DNA of 64,000 nt from Echiichthys vipera (Eukaryota > Chordata > Actinopteri > Perciformes > Trachinidae). The stretch spans positions 31,155,695 to 31,219,694 of the forward strand of contig OY829650.1 in assembly GCA_963691815.1 (NCBI GenBank), given 5' to 3'. The notes beneath the pieces are model-generated. The model saw only the letters and a list, made by a program, of their open reading frames with translations, had not been told where the DNA came from and did no database searches. The translations under genes were made by a program, and so were the position numbers. Below are positions 10,394 to 21,269 of the stretch, in pieces (position 1 is the stretch's first letter; each line of letters starts with the position of its first letter).

Positions 10394-12375
10394 TTCACAA
10401 CAAAATTGCCCCCACTCGCTAACATACAACACAACAGCAGTTCCCCACATTATTCTGGATCATTTCAAAAGGGGCATAAAGGCTTTGCACAGAATTTATC
10501 CATTCAGCATAGCAGTCATTATTGTTGACACACCGTGCACACCAGCCAGCGAGAAAGCAAAGCACAGTTTTTCCAATTTCAGATCAGATAATAAAATACT
10601 CCTATTATATATAAAGGCTCCAGGGCGCAGTAGTGCCAGCCTTCATGGATTAATTTTACATCTGAAGCTATTCGCCCTTACAATTTGTGATGAAGGGGTT
10701 ATTACTTGAACAGTTCAAGGGCTTGCCTCGATTTAAACTTGCAATCATTTCCTAGTGAAAACATTTAGCACTCTGGTAAAGTGAATAATGTTGACCTGAG
10801 ATAATCATAGAATGACCATGACGACTGTGGTTCAACCAATGTCTCTGTAGTGCAGCATGTGACACACATTTTATCATTAATAACATATCAGCATGTATCA
10901 TACTAAACAGCGTTGGAAGTCTGCTTTGCACAACATCTTGTGCTTGGCACAAATCAAAAGTAAGAAATATGGAAAAAGCCAAAAGGACAATGTAGAGCTC
11001 AGTGATTACAGTGCAGATAGTCCTGATAATTGTCAGCTTGTCTCCTTCACTGACAACACGTCTGGTGAGAAATGTCACTTTTATCAGCTTTTATCACAGC
11101 GGGTATGTCTTTATTCAGGCGGTAAAAGGAAGGGGGAGTCTTGTCTTCACGTGGCCCTCCATAGATCATATCAACTGCCTTCTATCTCACCGAGCTGGGA
11201 GATGAATCCACAACACTGCTAAGGGAGTCTGTAGTGATGTGTATCCACTGATAGAATACAAGTGTCTGTTAACACTATGTTCATATTAAAGATTGAATAT
11301 GTAGAATCTTTATTAAAAGCTATATATTTACAAAAAAAAAATACACCCATGGGGCCATTTGAGGGGTATAGAATGAAAGTATAGCTTTTCCATAAAAACC
11401 TTTATTTAGTCTTAATTAAGATTGAGAAAAAATGTGTTGGGTTTGACAATGACCCTCCCATCCTGTTTCCATTGGAGCAGCCAATAGCGTTGGGCGTTGC
11501 TGGTTGCCAGGGTTGTCTGTTGTTGAGTGCAGCTACTGTAGGATGGCACTGGGTGAAATGGAGTTTGCAAATCCTGCAGCTGCTTCGGAGAATCAGTGAA
11601 GGGGACATTATTTGTCCCAGCAGATTAGTGAGCGGAGACGGGCAAAAACCAGAGTCAATACTGGCCAAACATTCACTCCATGGACTGAGAGAAAGAAGAG
11701 AAATGCCATTAAAACGCACGCCCAAATGGCTACGTTTCTCCTTGATCCCTAAGATTACTTTCATCTTTACTTAGCTGGAACGGCTAACGCTAACGGCTAA
11801 CACTAACTGTCAGTCAAACTCCTCTGCAGTACTTGTTTTTATGGTGCAATTTACCGGAGGGAATGGGCTCAAACAGGCTCAGATAGACTCTGGTCTCCTG
11901 TAGGCTACTGGACTGGGTCTGTCTCCAAACCTGTCAACCAGACTGCTGGAATTGTTTTTGTTTTTGCGACTACGATCTTGAGACACTAGATGCTTGTGTT
12001 CTGCTCATTCTCCATATTCAACCTTTAATGTACATCCAAACCAGACTTCAGACTATTGTCAGGGGTGCAGCAACATTAAGAATATATAAGTAGGTATAAT
12101 AAGTAGAAAAAAAATACTAGACGTAATACACTGTATGGATGGACAATGATTTTGGATTGTTGATTTAATGATGCTTCAAGTTATTTTATGTGAAACTAGT
12201 GTCTGTAACATTAGGTCAAAACATATGGACAGAAGAGTCTCCAGAAAAATGCAGCCGCACTCTAGACAGGGGAACACAAACTCAGCGCTTTGGCTTACAT
12301 TCACAGCGTCAGGCTCGGGTCAGTTCAGTTTGCTTGAGATGCCCATCCCTAATATGTTTGTCTGTTATGTTTGTC
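10394..12375. other. no gene recognised
   Basis: About 2 kb of mixed sequence. An open stretch at 11472-11774 exists in two overlapping frames but shows no known motif or splice structure. Repeated GCTAACG motifs occur near 11780-11805. Confidence 0.45.
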
Positions 12376-12558
12376 AGTGATGTGCAAATTAAGCTTTATG
12401 AATCTTCATGAACCACTAGTTGTATTTATTGACCCTAGATGGCGCTCTTGGCTTAAAGAAAAAGGCTCAATGAATGGCAATTCAGTTTTCTTTCAACACT
12501 TTATTGAACAAGACAATGGTTCATATAACTTCATGAAGCTTAATTTTCCCAGCATTAA
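12376..12558. mobile_element. short hAT-like MITE, copy 1
   Basis: A 183-bp element starting AGTGATG, with inverted arms that both contain AAGCTT...ATGAACCA-type sequence. The flanks are TGTTTGTC (12368-12375) and TGTTTGTA (12559-12566), a 7/8 match to an 8-bp target duplication. A second copy lies at 63363-63523. It has no coding capacity. Confidence 0.7.
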
Positions 12559-13028
12559 TGTTTGTAAAATATAATAATTAATATTTAAGACAGCTACAGC
12601 AGGTAGTTGAAATGTTCAGTGTACTACCACTAAAAGGTTTGAAAAACATTTGAAACAATGTATTTGATATGATTACACTAGTTTGAATACTTTTTATTCA
12701 ATTTGATTGAATCAGTGTATTAATCTAAAACAATGTTTCTTCTGTTTGTTGAATTGTCACCTATTCATTCTGATAATAACTAATTGTATATTAACCTTTT
12801 GTTTTTTTCAGGTTATTTCTTTGAGAGAATACAGTGCATTATTTTATTATTAAATATATGTCTAACATTGTGATCAAATTTTTGCCCATATCGTCCAGCC
12901 CTACCTTTGCCCCTTGTGCATTACTTTGTGCCCCGAATTGTGCTGTCTAACTAGCAACATGGACATGCCCAAAATGCGTTTTTGCCGTGCACTTTATAAC
13001 ATTGTCACTTAATTTCTCGTTTATGCAG

Positions 13029-13575
13029 CATGCTGTCAGCCTCTCGTCAGGTTTCCATACCTAGTCCAATAACCACACAAATAGGATGAACCAGGAGATT
13101 GAGACTGTACAGCTGTGCATGGCTTCACATAATACAACCTCCTGGTCCAAACAACTATTGGGGATATAGTATCCTCATAACACCTCCCAGCTCTGCTTCT
13201 GTCTCTCCCATTCCAGTGATCTCAGGGCTACCAGCCCTCTCCTACTTTCGAGAAGGAACAAAGGCTAGCATTACATCAGTACAAATCTTTATCCGTCGTT
13301 GTTAATGCGTAAACACCTGAGCCTGCCACTCCCTCTTGCCTTACAGTAACCCTTTCCCTTTACCTACTTGCCAGATTGTCTTTTACATTACAGTACACTT
13401 TCCAGCATTCTATACCTTCTTCCTGATCCTGCCTGTTTCTGTGGTCTAAATCTCTGCCTGAATCTTAAGTTTCTCTTCTGTGATTGATTCTTCTGGTTTT
13501 GACCCTGCCTGTTTACTGGAATAAATCTTTTGGACATTGAAACTCAGCTTGAGTGTTTAACAATCATGCTGTCAG
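13029..13575 (+). other. block flanked by 11-bp direct repeats
   Basis: The sequence CATGCTGTCAG occurs at 13029-13039 and 13565-13575. Between them is a pyrimidine-rich stretch with an AATAAAT signal about 40 bp before the right repeat. This could be a retroposed transcript or an old LTR whose ends resemble each other. No coding frame or recognised family supports either option strongly. Confidence 0.3.
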
Positions 13576-14990
13576 TGATTGTTGTAGGTTGTAATTAAGT
13601 TGTGTGTGGAAGAGGGAGTTGAGTCTGAAGGTGTAGCTTTTATTAGTCTAAATCTACATTACAAACCTTTCATCAGCTTTGGTTAGCGACTAAATGTGTA
13701 TATAAGCTTCCACAATTTGGTTATTTAAGAGAGTTTCTGATCTCGGAGACAACAAAGACATTCAGTAAGCCAGGGGTGAGTCACCTCATCTGGCCCCTTG
13801 TGCATACTGGACTTTTTAATCTGAAAAGCACACACAAAGTAAGCAAACATGTTAGTGAGCCACAGTTGCTTATCTATGTGTATGAAATGTTGAAAGATCA
13901 TGTTCTTACAGGCTAGTTGAGGTGCTCAGACATCTGGAGGGAGGGTTAAGTAAGTTAGTTTATTTATATTGCAGCTTTAAAGGGCAGATGTCATAAAGTT
14001 TAGCTTAACAAAAAAATTCAATAGGGTAGTAAGTAACCTTTTTTTTTTTAATTCATGAATGATTGAGGAGGTGCAGCTCTTTAACTTGATGACTGTGCAT
14101 CAAAGGCACTGAACTCAGCAAACAACTACAACTGCAATGACTAAAAAAGTTGCATCTTGTCTGTATCACAGTGCATTATGATGACGCAATCATTTGAGAC
14201 TCTGAGAAGTGGTGTTTCTGTTGTGCGACTGACTGAAACCACACTGAAACGGCAACAGACAGCTGTAAGCTGTTTAGCAACCGCTTTTTTCTAAAATCTA
14301 AGCTATAAAAGGTAAGTTAGAAATGTAGTTCTGTACATTCTGTAGTTATGGAGCAAAGGAGGGTCTTCTGTCTTCTTCTTTTTTTGAGTGGTGGTGGAAC
14401 AACAGCTTGTTTATAATAAACTGGAACATGACCATGTCAAAGAGTTATTCATTGTGGGCAGCACACAAGGCCCAGTGGAACCAATTACCATTTTAACAAA
14501 AAAGTGGTAACAATGTCAAGTGGTCTAAAGTTTTTATATTATGGACCAGATTGCTGAACTTGTGTAGTGAGATTGAAGAAAAAGAATTGGTGGCCAGAAG
14601 GGGTAAGCTATTGGGGGGTATGTAATTTATCTTATCAACAGAGAGAGAGAGCAAGTGGTTGTACTTACTTACTAAAATAAATCAGTACAGCAGGAAAATC
14701 TTTACAGGATTTTGGGATTTCATCAACGATTGAATTGGATGGATTGGCTTGCATTTCAACAGTAACTCCTCCAGATGGATTGATTCGCATAATTCTCATT
14801 TGCTCTGCATATCAGTCTAGGAATTCTCTTTTGGAGATCTTTTGGGAAGAGGTGAAAATACTGGTTGCTGATTGGATAAATCATCTGTCTATCACCACCT
14901 ATGTTGGTGATAGACAAGCCAAATCAACCAATCAGATCAACGAAGCGTATGACGCACTAATAGAGCCTCAAAGTAAACAACATGTCGGTG
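13576..14990. other. no gene recognised
   Basis: AT-rich sequence. A short hairpin motif (TCTATCACCACC...GGTGATAGA) lies around 14887-14916. Nothing else was recognised. Confidence 0.4.
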
Positions 14991-14997
14991 AAGGATA

Positions 14998-15130
14998 TTT
15001 TTGTGCAGTCTGTGTAACATGAATTTACAGATAAAAGGCCCAATTTCAGGCGACCGGTCCATATTCCAACAGAAGGATCAAAGAGAAAAAAGTGTTAGCG
15101 AGTAGCTTGCTCGATAGCTGCTCTCATCTC
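14998..15130 (+). repeat. dispersed repeat, copy 1
   Basis: This segment aligns in the same orientation with 25640-25770: a GTGTAAC(A/G)TGAATTTACAG core, then CCGGTCCATATTC, then a TTGCTC-ATAGCT segment. A further shared ATCAGGATGGTCTC motif follows in both copies (15251 and 25813). It is probably a MITE or SINE body; the family was not identified. Confidence 0.55.
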
Positions 15131-15567
15131 ATCCACGGATGCCGCCATGTTGTTTACATTGAGCACTCGCTTCTTGTCAACCTTCTCCAAATTTTCTCTG
15201 CCACATGTTACCAGACTGATCTGTGAGTAAAATACAATGGAGCTCGCAAGATCAGGATGGTCTCTGGAGGCTAATACAACACGTGTCTCCATAAAGAAAC
15301 TGGATCATGTTGAATTCACCAGACCATTCTTAGTAAGAGAAATTCCTCTTACCCCGATCTCAACTTTAAAAACCTTAACCACAACTTAACTAATTGGTGA
15401 TATACTGATTTTTTTGACAAAACAATTGTTGTTTGTGATTCCATCATTTGCATGACTCACCAAAAACTATGATGTTGGCAACTCTTAGCCTTTAAAGAGA
15501 GGCTTGGCATAGAAGTAATGGAATCGAACACGGAAGATCAAGGTGTTAATTTTACCACAACAGAAGT

Positions 15568-15645
15568 TAAATGGTAAATGGACTTGTACTTATATAGCAC
15601 CTTTCTAGTCTTCTGACTACATTCACACTGATGGCAGTCGACATC
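15568..15645 (-). mobile_element. SINE 3' fragment
   Basis: A short piece matching the 3' part of the SINE at 29325-29583: the TTTCTAGTCTTCTGACTAC segment and the CACTGATGGCAGT(C/G)GACATCTAC segment. It stops exactly where a Tc1/mariner-type end begins at a TA dinucleotide, so the SINE was interrupted by that insertion. Confidence 0.65.
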
Positions 15646-15647
15646 TA

Positions 15648-15815
15648 CACTACTGTGCCAAAGTTTTAGGCAGGTGTGAAAATATTGTAAACTAAGAATG
15701 CTTTCAAAAATATAAATAATAATTGTTTATTTTTATCAATTTACAAAATGAAGTGAGCAAAAAAATAATAATCTAAATGAAATTGATATTTGGTGTTACT
15801 ACCATATTCTTTGGA
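15648..15815 (+). mobile_element. Tc1/mariner terminal fragment
   Basis: The sequence after TA at 15646-15647 begins CACTACTGTGCCAAAGTTTT and continues into an AT-rich subterminal region, ending with TTTGGTGTTACTACC. This layout is typical of the outer end of a fish Tc1/mariner element just before the transposase stop. The coding region and opposite end are absent. Confidence 0.6.
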
Positions 15816-16129
15816 GTGCATCAGTGATGCATGTGCATGTGTGCATGCACGTGAATTGTTAAAATGTTACACCTTTCCAAAGGTTGTGTAACCACTGCTC
15901 CTACTTTGACAAGTGTACATGGCCCCAGTAGCATAGGCAGAAATCAAAGTGTGGGTGGGCCAGACATAATGGCCCTCATTTATCAAACGAACGTACGGCA
16001 GAAAAACGTGCGTACGACCATTTCCTGGCAAACGTCGACATTTATCAATTTGGACGTGAGCGTGAGCTACGATCAAATCTCACGTCTGGTCTGAGATTGC
16101 ACACACGATTCTTTTATATTTCAAAACAG

Positions 16130-16175
16130 CTCGGCTCCAGCCCCCCGCGACCCCGACATTGAATGAATGAATGAA
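16130..16175 (+). mobile_element. RTE-like LINE 3' tail nested in relic A
   Basis: GGCTCCAGCCCCCCGCGACC followed by a GAATGAATGAAT tail. A close relative with a GATAAGCGG segment is at 19890-19935. It is a severely 5'-truncated LINE insertion. Confidence 0.55.
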
Positions 16176-16760
16176 TGTTTTGGCGCGTGGCTGCAGCAAG
16201 ACGCACTGCAGAGCCAAACTCATCTCCTCGGTTGGTGGCTACCCTCGATAAATTGCATTAAATCAAACAAGGTATCAGATGATTAACATCTTGGTATGGT
16301 TCTAGGTGACAAAGGTATTTCTCTTACCGAATACCTAATAACCCCGCTGGCAAACCCCGCTACAGAGCAAGAGCGCCGGTGTTGTGCTGTATTCAGCACC
16401 CCTTTCGTGAAATGCACCCCCTTGCGTTATAGGTGATATTCTGGATCAGAAGGCTGTTGTTTCCACCTAAAGGAGTAGTTTATATACAGCTAACCCACAA
16501 CAGTCAGAACATTGGTTACTTACGGTCTTTAAACTATTTTAAAGAGTTTAAAATCACAAACTTGGATAATAGCGAACACAAAACAACACCCTTTTGTATG
16601 TTCTGTGGAAATATACTGCAGCCATAATTACAAAATGAATGAAATGGATCTTTTGAGCAAGTTGAATGTATTTGACTCAGCGTTTCCTAAATATAATCCC
16701 AGCTTTTCTTGCAATTCATATGTTCAAAGGTGTGTGCTTTTAATTGGGTTACACCTGTCC

Positions 16761-16812
16761 AACAGTGAGCACAGGCGCACTCGGGTCACAGTGGAGCGCT
16801 GCTTCGGTTTGA
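16761..16812 (+). pseudogene. Harbinger transposase fragment, E-motif region
   Basis: The plus frame reads EHRRTRVTVERCFGL. PIF/Harbinger DDE transposases carry a conserved R-x-x-(V/I)-E-x-x-F-G motif holding the last catalytic acidic residue, normally followed by LK-R-W/F sequence; here the frame diverges directly after it. Catalytic aspartates and the N-terminal part are not seen, so the gene is a remnant. Confidence 0.6.
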
Positions 16813-17344
16813 CTGCCTCAAAGCATACAGCGTTTTTATGGGCCCCTTTTATTCCACTCTTAAGACCTACAAAAAGCACATCTTTATTTTGCTCCATCTC
16901 AGATGTCAGGATGCCAATCTGTGTGTCGGAAAAGTTTATTTTCTAACCTGCGTTCCTTCTCTCCGTGTTTGACCTCAGTGGACGAGGCCTCCGAACCAGA
17001 ATATTTAGCGGCGTAACATGTTAAAGACGATCGAATTCAGCCGCAGCATTTATCAAGGCCCGCTCATTCGTACGCTGAGATTGGTCAGATACGAATGTTT
17101 CATAAATCTCACGTGGTTCTTTTCCTACGACCAATTCTGCGCTCAGAACTGCGCCCGTTTTCACGCAAGATTGATAAATGATGCCCAATGGGGGGACCTC
17201 TAGCCCGTCAGAACAATCATACTTAATATGTCCCAAAACGAGTATGTTAACTAAAAGCCATTGCAACTTTAATTGACTACATAAGCCTATTAGAGGTAAT
17301 GTTGCAGTCACAAAACATGAACAGCATCCCATAGCCCGGGCGCA

Positions 17345-17562
17345 AAGGGGTACACCACATGTGGCAAACTGATCCAGTAAAGGGCCGCTGTGGCTGCAGG
17401 TTTTCATTCCAACCAAGCAAGAACACACCTGACTCGACTTACTCAATCACCTGACCTGCCTTCACACAGTTGATTTGTTGGACAAGGTGTGTTTTTGCTT
17501 GGTTGGAATGAAAACCTGCAGCCACAGCGGAGATTTACTGGATCAGTTTGACACCCCTGGCC
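17345..17562. mobile_element. palindromic MITE
   Basis: Long inverted arms: AAACTGATCCAGTAAA then GCTGTGGCTGCAGGTTTTCA on the left (about 17368-17410) and their complement on the right (about 17500-17551). The right end reads GACACCCCTGG, typical of hAT-type MITEs ending CAGGGGTG; the left end carries a small insertion. Target duplications are not clear. Confidence 0.65.
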
Positions 17563-17574
17563 TACACAGACAGC

Positions 17575-18200
17575 ATCAATATTAAAGTATATGGATATGA
17601 TCAGTAGCAACAACATTCTTTTCCTTTTAAAAACAACAACATTTGATCACACCGGCACCGCAGCCATGTAAACCAAACACACACACTGGTGCAGCGGCCA
17701 CGTTAACCACACACACATACAGACGCGGCAGCCACATAAACACACAAACATATTTCTGCATGTGTAGGTATAGCCTAACTGTGCTTTGACAATGATGGGC
17801 GGCAGAATCAAGTTCAAATGCTGGTGACGGGCTGCAGGTTTAGTTAACAGAGCTGTAAGCTGCACTTGAGGAGAAACCTGTTGTTGATAGTGATAGCTGA
17901 GCGTTTTCATCCTCCTTTTCCATACAGCGTCATTGTCATAAAAGCAGGAACACTACTCGTGATAACAACTCTCTTGCCTTATCAAAAACTGTGTCTCTCT
18001 CTTTCTCTCTGTCCTTGGCCCAGCTCTGATCTGGCCTTCTCTGGTCCTTAACTCCCTTGACCTTTTGACCTCTGAAGCAAGCTGTTAAATGTGAAAGTTA
18101 AACGGCATTAATTACATGTGTATATAGCTTTACAAATATGCCTATGCACAAGACTATGTACTGATGTTTTAATAAAGTTCATTGTTGTAATCGTGTTGAT
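17575..18200. other. no gene recognised
   Basis: Contains short CA-rich stretches around 17675-17750. No exon or transposon end was recognised. Confidence 0.45.
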
Positions 18201-18202
18201 TA

Positions 18203-18640
18203 AGGCCCCGTTACACGTACACGGTTATTTTAAAAAACAGAGACATTTCCCTGCACTTGTGCCCTTTGTTTACACACAAATGGAGATTTTGCCTCTGAAA
18301 ATGATTCTTTCTAAATACTCTAGCCAGTCTTTAAAAAACTCAGGTTGCACGTTTGCATGTAAACAGAGAAAAACGGACGTCAAAGTATGCCAGAACGGAT
18401 GTCAAGGTAGGCCAGAACGGATGTCAAGGTAGGCCAGAACGGATGTCAAAGAATGCCAGAACGGATGGCAAAGAATGCCAGAACGTATGTCAAAGTAGGC
18501 CAGAACGGATGTCAAAGTATGCCAGAACGGGCTTCAAAGTATGCCAGAACTTTCTCCTGCATCATAGGTGCGACCTATGTTTACACTTTCATTTGGCTTT
18601 GGTGATCATGGATCATTGGGTAACGTGGGCTTGAACATCT
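18203..18640. mobile_element. probable hAT-like MITE carrying a minisatellite
   Basis: The left edge AAGGCCCCGTTACACGTAC resembles the ends of fish hAT MITEs, and the body (TTTACACACAAATGGAG, then TTTGCATGTAAACAGAG) suits that class. A 22-bp tandem array occupies 18369-18550. No matching right terminus was found, so the element is truncated or the call is wrong. Confidence 0.4.
18369..18550. repeat. 22-bp minisatellite, eight units
   Basis: Eight head-to-tail units of 22 bp with consensus CAGAACGGATGTCAAAGTA(T/G)GC (units start at 18369, 18391, 18413 and so on) plus a 6-bp partial unit. Differences are point changes without indels. The 22-bp period shifts frame each unit, so the open frame across it is not evidence for coding. 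Confidence 0.9.
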
Positions 18641-18644
18641 CTAC

Positions 18645-19885
18645 ACACTGCTACCTACAGGTTTGGCAAGCACATGATGGCATGTATACAGTTTTGGAGC
18701 AGACAGTCATTGCGCTGCCAAGATTGTGACGGTTCGAGCCGACTTGAGCTTTATTATGGCTCTTCAGAAACCAATGGGTGACATCACAGAGACTACGTCC
18801 ATAATTTATACAGTCCATGGTAATAGGGCGCAGTTTTATTTGTCATCACAATCATCCATACAATAATCATCTGCACTTCCATATAACAATAGCAATATTA
18901 AAAATTTCTGATAATATTCTTTTTAAGTTTAATTGAATTAGATACCTAGGTTTAAAAAGCAAAAATAATTGATGACAATCTGAGAAGGAACAGTCCCTCT
19001 TTAATCTTCATATTGTGACATGACGTGACCCTGGTAATGATCTGTAAACAAATCTGATTAAAAAAAATAATTTAACTCTTTTACGTCTGGGAACACCACC
19101 GTAACAAAGGTAGACAATAAGATGCTTTTAACAGCTTTGTAATGGACCTTGAAATTACATTGTCAAACTAACTTAACTAACGTACTCCCATGTAGTCATC
19201 CTCATTTCACAAATTAGCAGTGTGTTACAAAGTTTTCCTTCTAAATGTAAAATGAGGGAGGAATTCAAGACTGTCATCATTCAAACCAATTTAATACTGC
19301 TTATTTAATATACTGCACGTACAGTCCATTTTTTACTTGCAGCCCACGTATACTAGGAGTCTATCCAGTCTAAACGCAACATGAATGACTCACACTGTAC
19401 AAGCTCAGCAGCTCTGCAGCATACTTGTGTATAACAAGTCATAATGTGCTGTTAATGAACTCATGGACACAGCATCAGGATAATAGTGCGCTGAACAAAG
19501 GGCATCGCCAAGTAATCACATTATGCCTTCAGCTCAGGGATAATAAAACACTTGAGAGAACATTGGGACACATAATCCAATTTGCCTTGGCACCAATCCA
19601 GCTTCTGTATAACTGTACCTCACAAACATAATCATGAGGGGTGAACTCTCGTCTGGAAAAAGAGTTATTAGTCTGACAATATAATGGATCACAATACACT
19701 TTCAAATCTGAATCACTGACTGCAGTAAATGTAAAATGAGACATGTCAACAGGTTCCCACAGTGAAATGTACTGAAAGCTACAGCAGTTGTTTTCAATGC
19801 CCGTTTTTGTTGTACTGAGAGCACAGCGTGATCAGTGACCAGTTTGCAGTTGACATGTATATTTCTATTAAACAATCCCGATGTC
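18645..19885. other. no gene recognised
   Basis: AT-rich sequence. No exon or transposon structure was recognised. Confidence 0.45.
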
Positions 19886-19887
19886 AG

Positions 19888-19945
19888 CTGGGAGCGGCTC
19901 CAGCCCCCCCGCGACCCTGACAGGGATAAGCGGTTGATGAATGAA
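19888..19945 (+). mobile_element. RTE-like LINE 3' tail
   Basis: GGCTCCAGCCCCCCCGCGAC, then GATAAGCGG and a TGAATGAAT tail. It is a 5'-truncated copy related to the one at 16130-16175. Confidence 0.55.
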
Positions 19946-20412
19946 TCCTTAACTCTTCTTCCTCTGACATTGTCATTTCCACTTAGTACAGTCTGTGGCG
20001 AGATGGTAGCTAGGGGTGAGTGTTGTCGAACAACGCCAACTGGGGAATTTCGCCACAGGAAGTAGTTAATGTTTTGTTAGGAGACTATAAGATCACACAG
20101 GTTTGTAAATCACCACTGGGCAGGAGACAGTGTTCAAAATATAGAAATACTTTCATTGTACAACGGGTTCTTTAAGTTCAAAATTTACCAAGCCATCTCA
20201 CAGTAATCACAGGGCCAATAAAAGGGGATGGACAGAGCTGGGCTTGCCACAGCGGCCTGAAACCAAAGAGGAGGGAGAAACAAACCAAAATAATAATGGC
20301 ACCCGTGACACTGCACACCCACGCAACTGAGAGGTGTAAAACCCACCACCTGGGATTGGGTCGCCGCTCTGAGCTCCAGCACCTGACCACAAGGAAAGAG
20401 GGAGGAGAAGAC

Positions 20413-20414
<2 letters not shown>

Positions 20415-20459
<45 letters not shown>
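20415..20459. repeat. (CA)n microsatellite
   Basis: About 22 uninterrupted AC units. Confidence 0.95.
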
Positions 20460-20463
<4 letters not shown>

Positions 20464-20539
20464 AACAAAAACGATGAAAAATACAAAGAAACTCAAATTT
20501 ACATTTACACTTAACAATAAACAAATTAATAAATCAAGC

Positions 20540-21265
20540 TTTTCCTCAAGTCAATAACCCATGCAGCAGCACCCAGAGAGCCCAGCATTAGGGCTCTGAT
20601 GAGAGCTCTGTGAGGGGGATGCTGGACCCAAACTCAATTCAGAAAAACCCGAAAAAAGAAAACAACAAAAATTATTTTTTGTTAAATGACACCACAACAG
20701 CTGCCTAAAATCATCAGCAGCCAAACAATGGAGCCACACAAAACAGCAGCGTCGTCCAGGGAGCCGTGGCGATGAATGAATGTTGAAATGGACCTCACCG
20801 GCGCAGCGTCACAGCAGGCCAGGTAGCAGAATTATTACACGGCTTCTGCCTGATCTAAACACGAGGACGCACAACCACACCCAGGAGGGCTTCCAGCGGA
20901 GCAACGCAGACCCCACGGTGACAGCAGCCTGCCACACTGTTGTGCAACGAGAGGAAACGTGCGCCAAGATGATCCGCCACGCCAAACCGGGCTCCACCAC
21001 ACTCCGACACGCCACAAAGGCTCAAACACCTGCACCAGCTCTGCCATGCCGGGCCACAGCCACCACGGAGGATGAGCAGAACCGGAAAGGAGGAAGGGAT
21101 CACAGGTGTGGCCAGGACAGTATAAATAAGGCGCGCAGCGCCGCCCATCAATCAGTGCGTCAATCCACACCTAATGTGGATGGAGCAGGGGGGAGAGAGA
21201 CCGTCCTGCCGCAAGTCCATTAGCTCCATCCTGAATAAATGTCACAGTCTCAGGAAGTGCTGGTT
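20540..21265 (+). promoter_or_regulatory. GC-richer block with TATA box and polyA signal, possible LTR
   Basis: A GC-richer stretch includes a TATAAATAAG motif (21121-21130) and, about 105 bp later, an AATAAATG signal (21234-21241). This promoter-then-polyadenylation order resembles the U3-R-U5 of an LTR or a short polymerase II unit. No TG...CA boundaries or target duplication were found and open frames here are overlapping shadows, so the call is tentative. Confidence 0.3.
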
Positions 21266-21269
21266 TGTA

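Larger units (their letters stand above)
15971..17186 (+). mobile_element. PIF/Harbinger relic A
   Basis: A 1216-bp element. The left end GGCCCTCATTTATCAA (15971) is mirrored at the right end (complement GGGCATCATTTATCAA, ending 17186), and both are flanked by the trinucleotide AAT, which suits the 3-bp duplications of PIF/Harbinger transposons. Subterminal DNA is rich in CG-containing motifs. The body keeps a transposase fragment (16761-16812), a LINE tail inserted at about 16130-16175, and two blocks shared with relic B at 52885-54651. It is non-autonomous and decayed. Confidence 0.7.

Noticed and set aside
10293..11222. Several overlapping open frames of 100-138 codons
   Set aside because: No domain, splice site or compositional support; part overlaps the ACTTG-rich repeat.
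18369..18550. CRISPR-like array
   Set aside because: Units are contiguous 22-bp repeats without unique spacers, in a vertebrate-type sequence.
18353..18634. Repetitive open frame with Arg/Cys/Gln pattern
   Set aside because: It reads through the 22-bp minisatellite; the period is not a multiple of three and no domain results.
19993..20058. 66-bp foldback with CTGTGGCGA arms
   Set aside because: Arms are only 9 bp and no convincing target duplication was found, so I did not call it an element.
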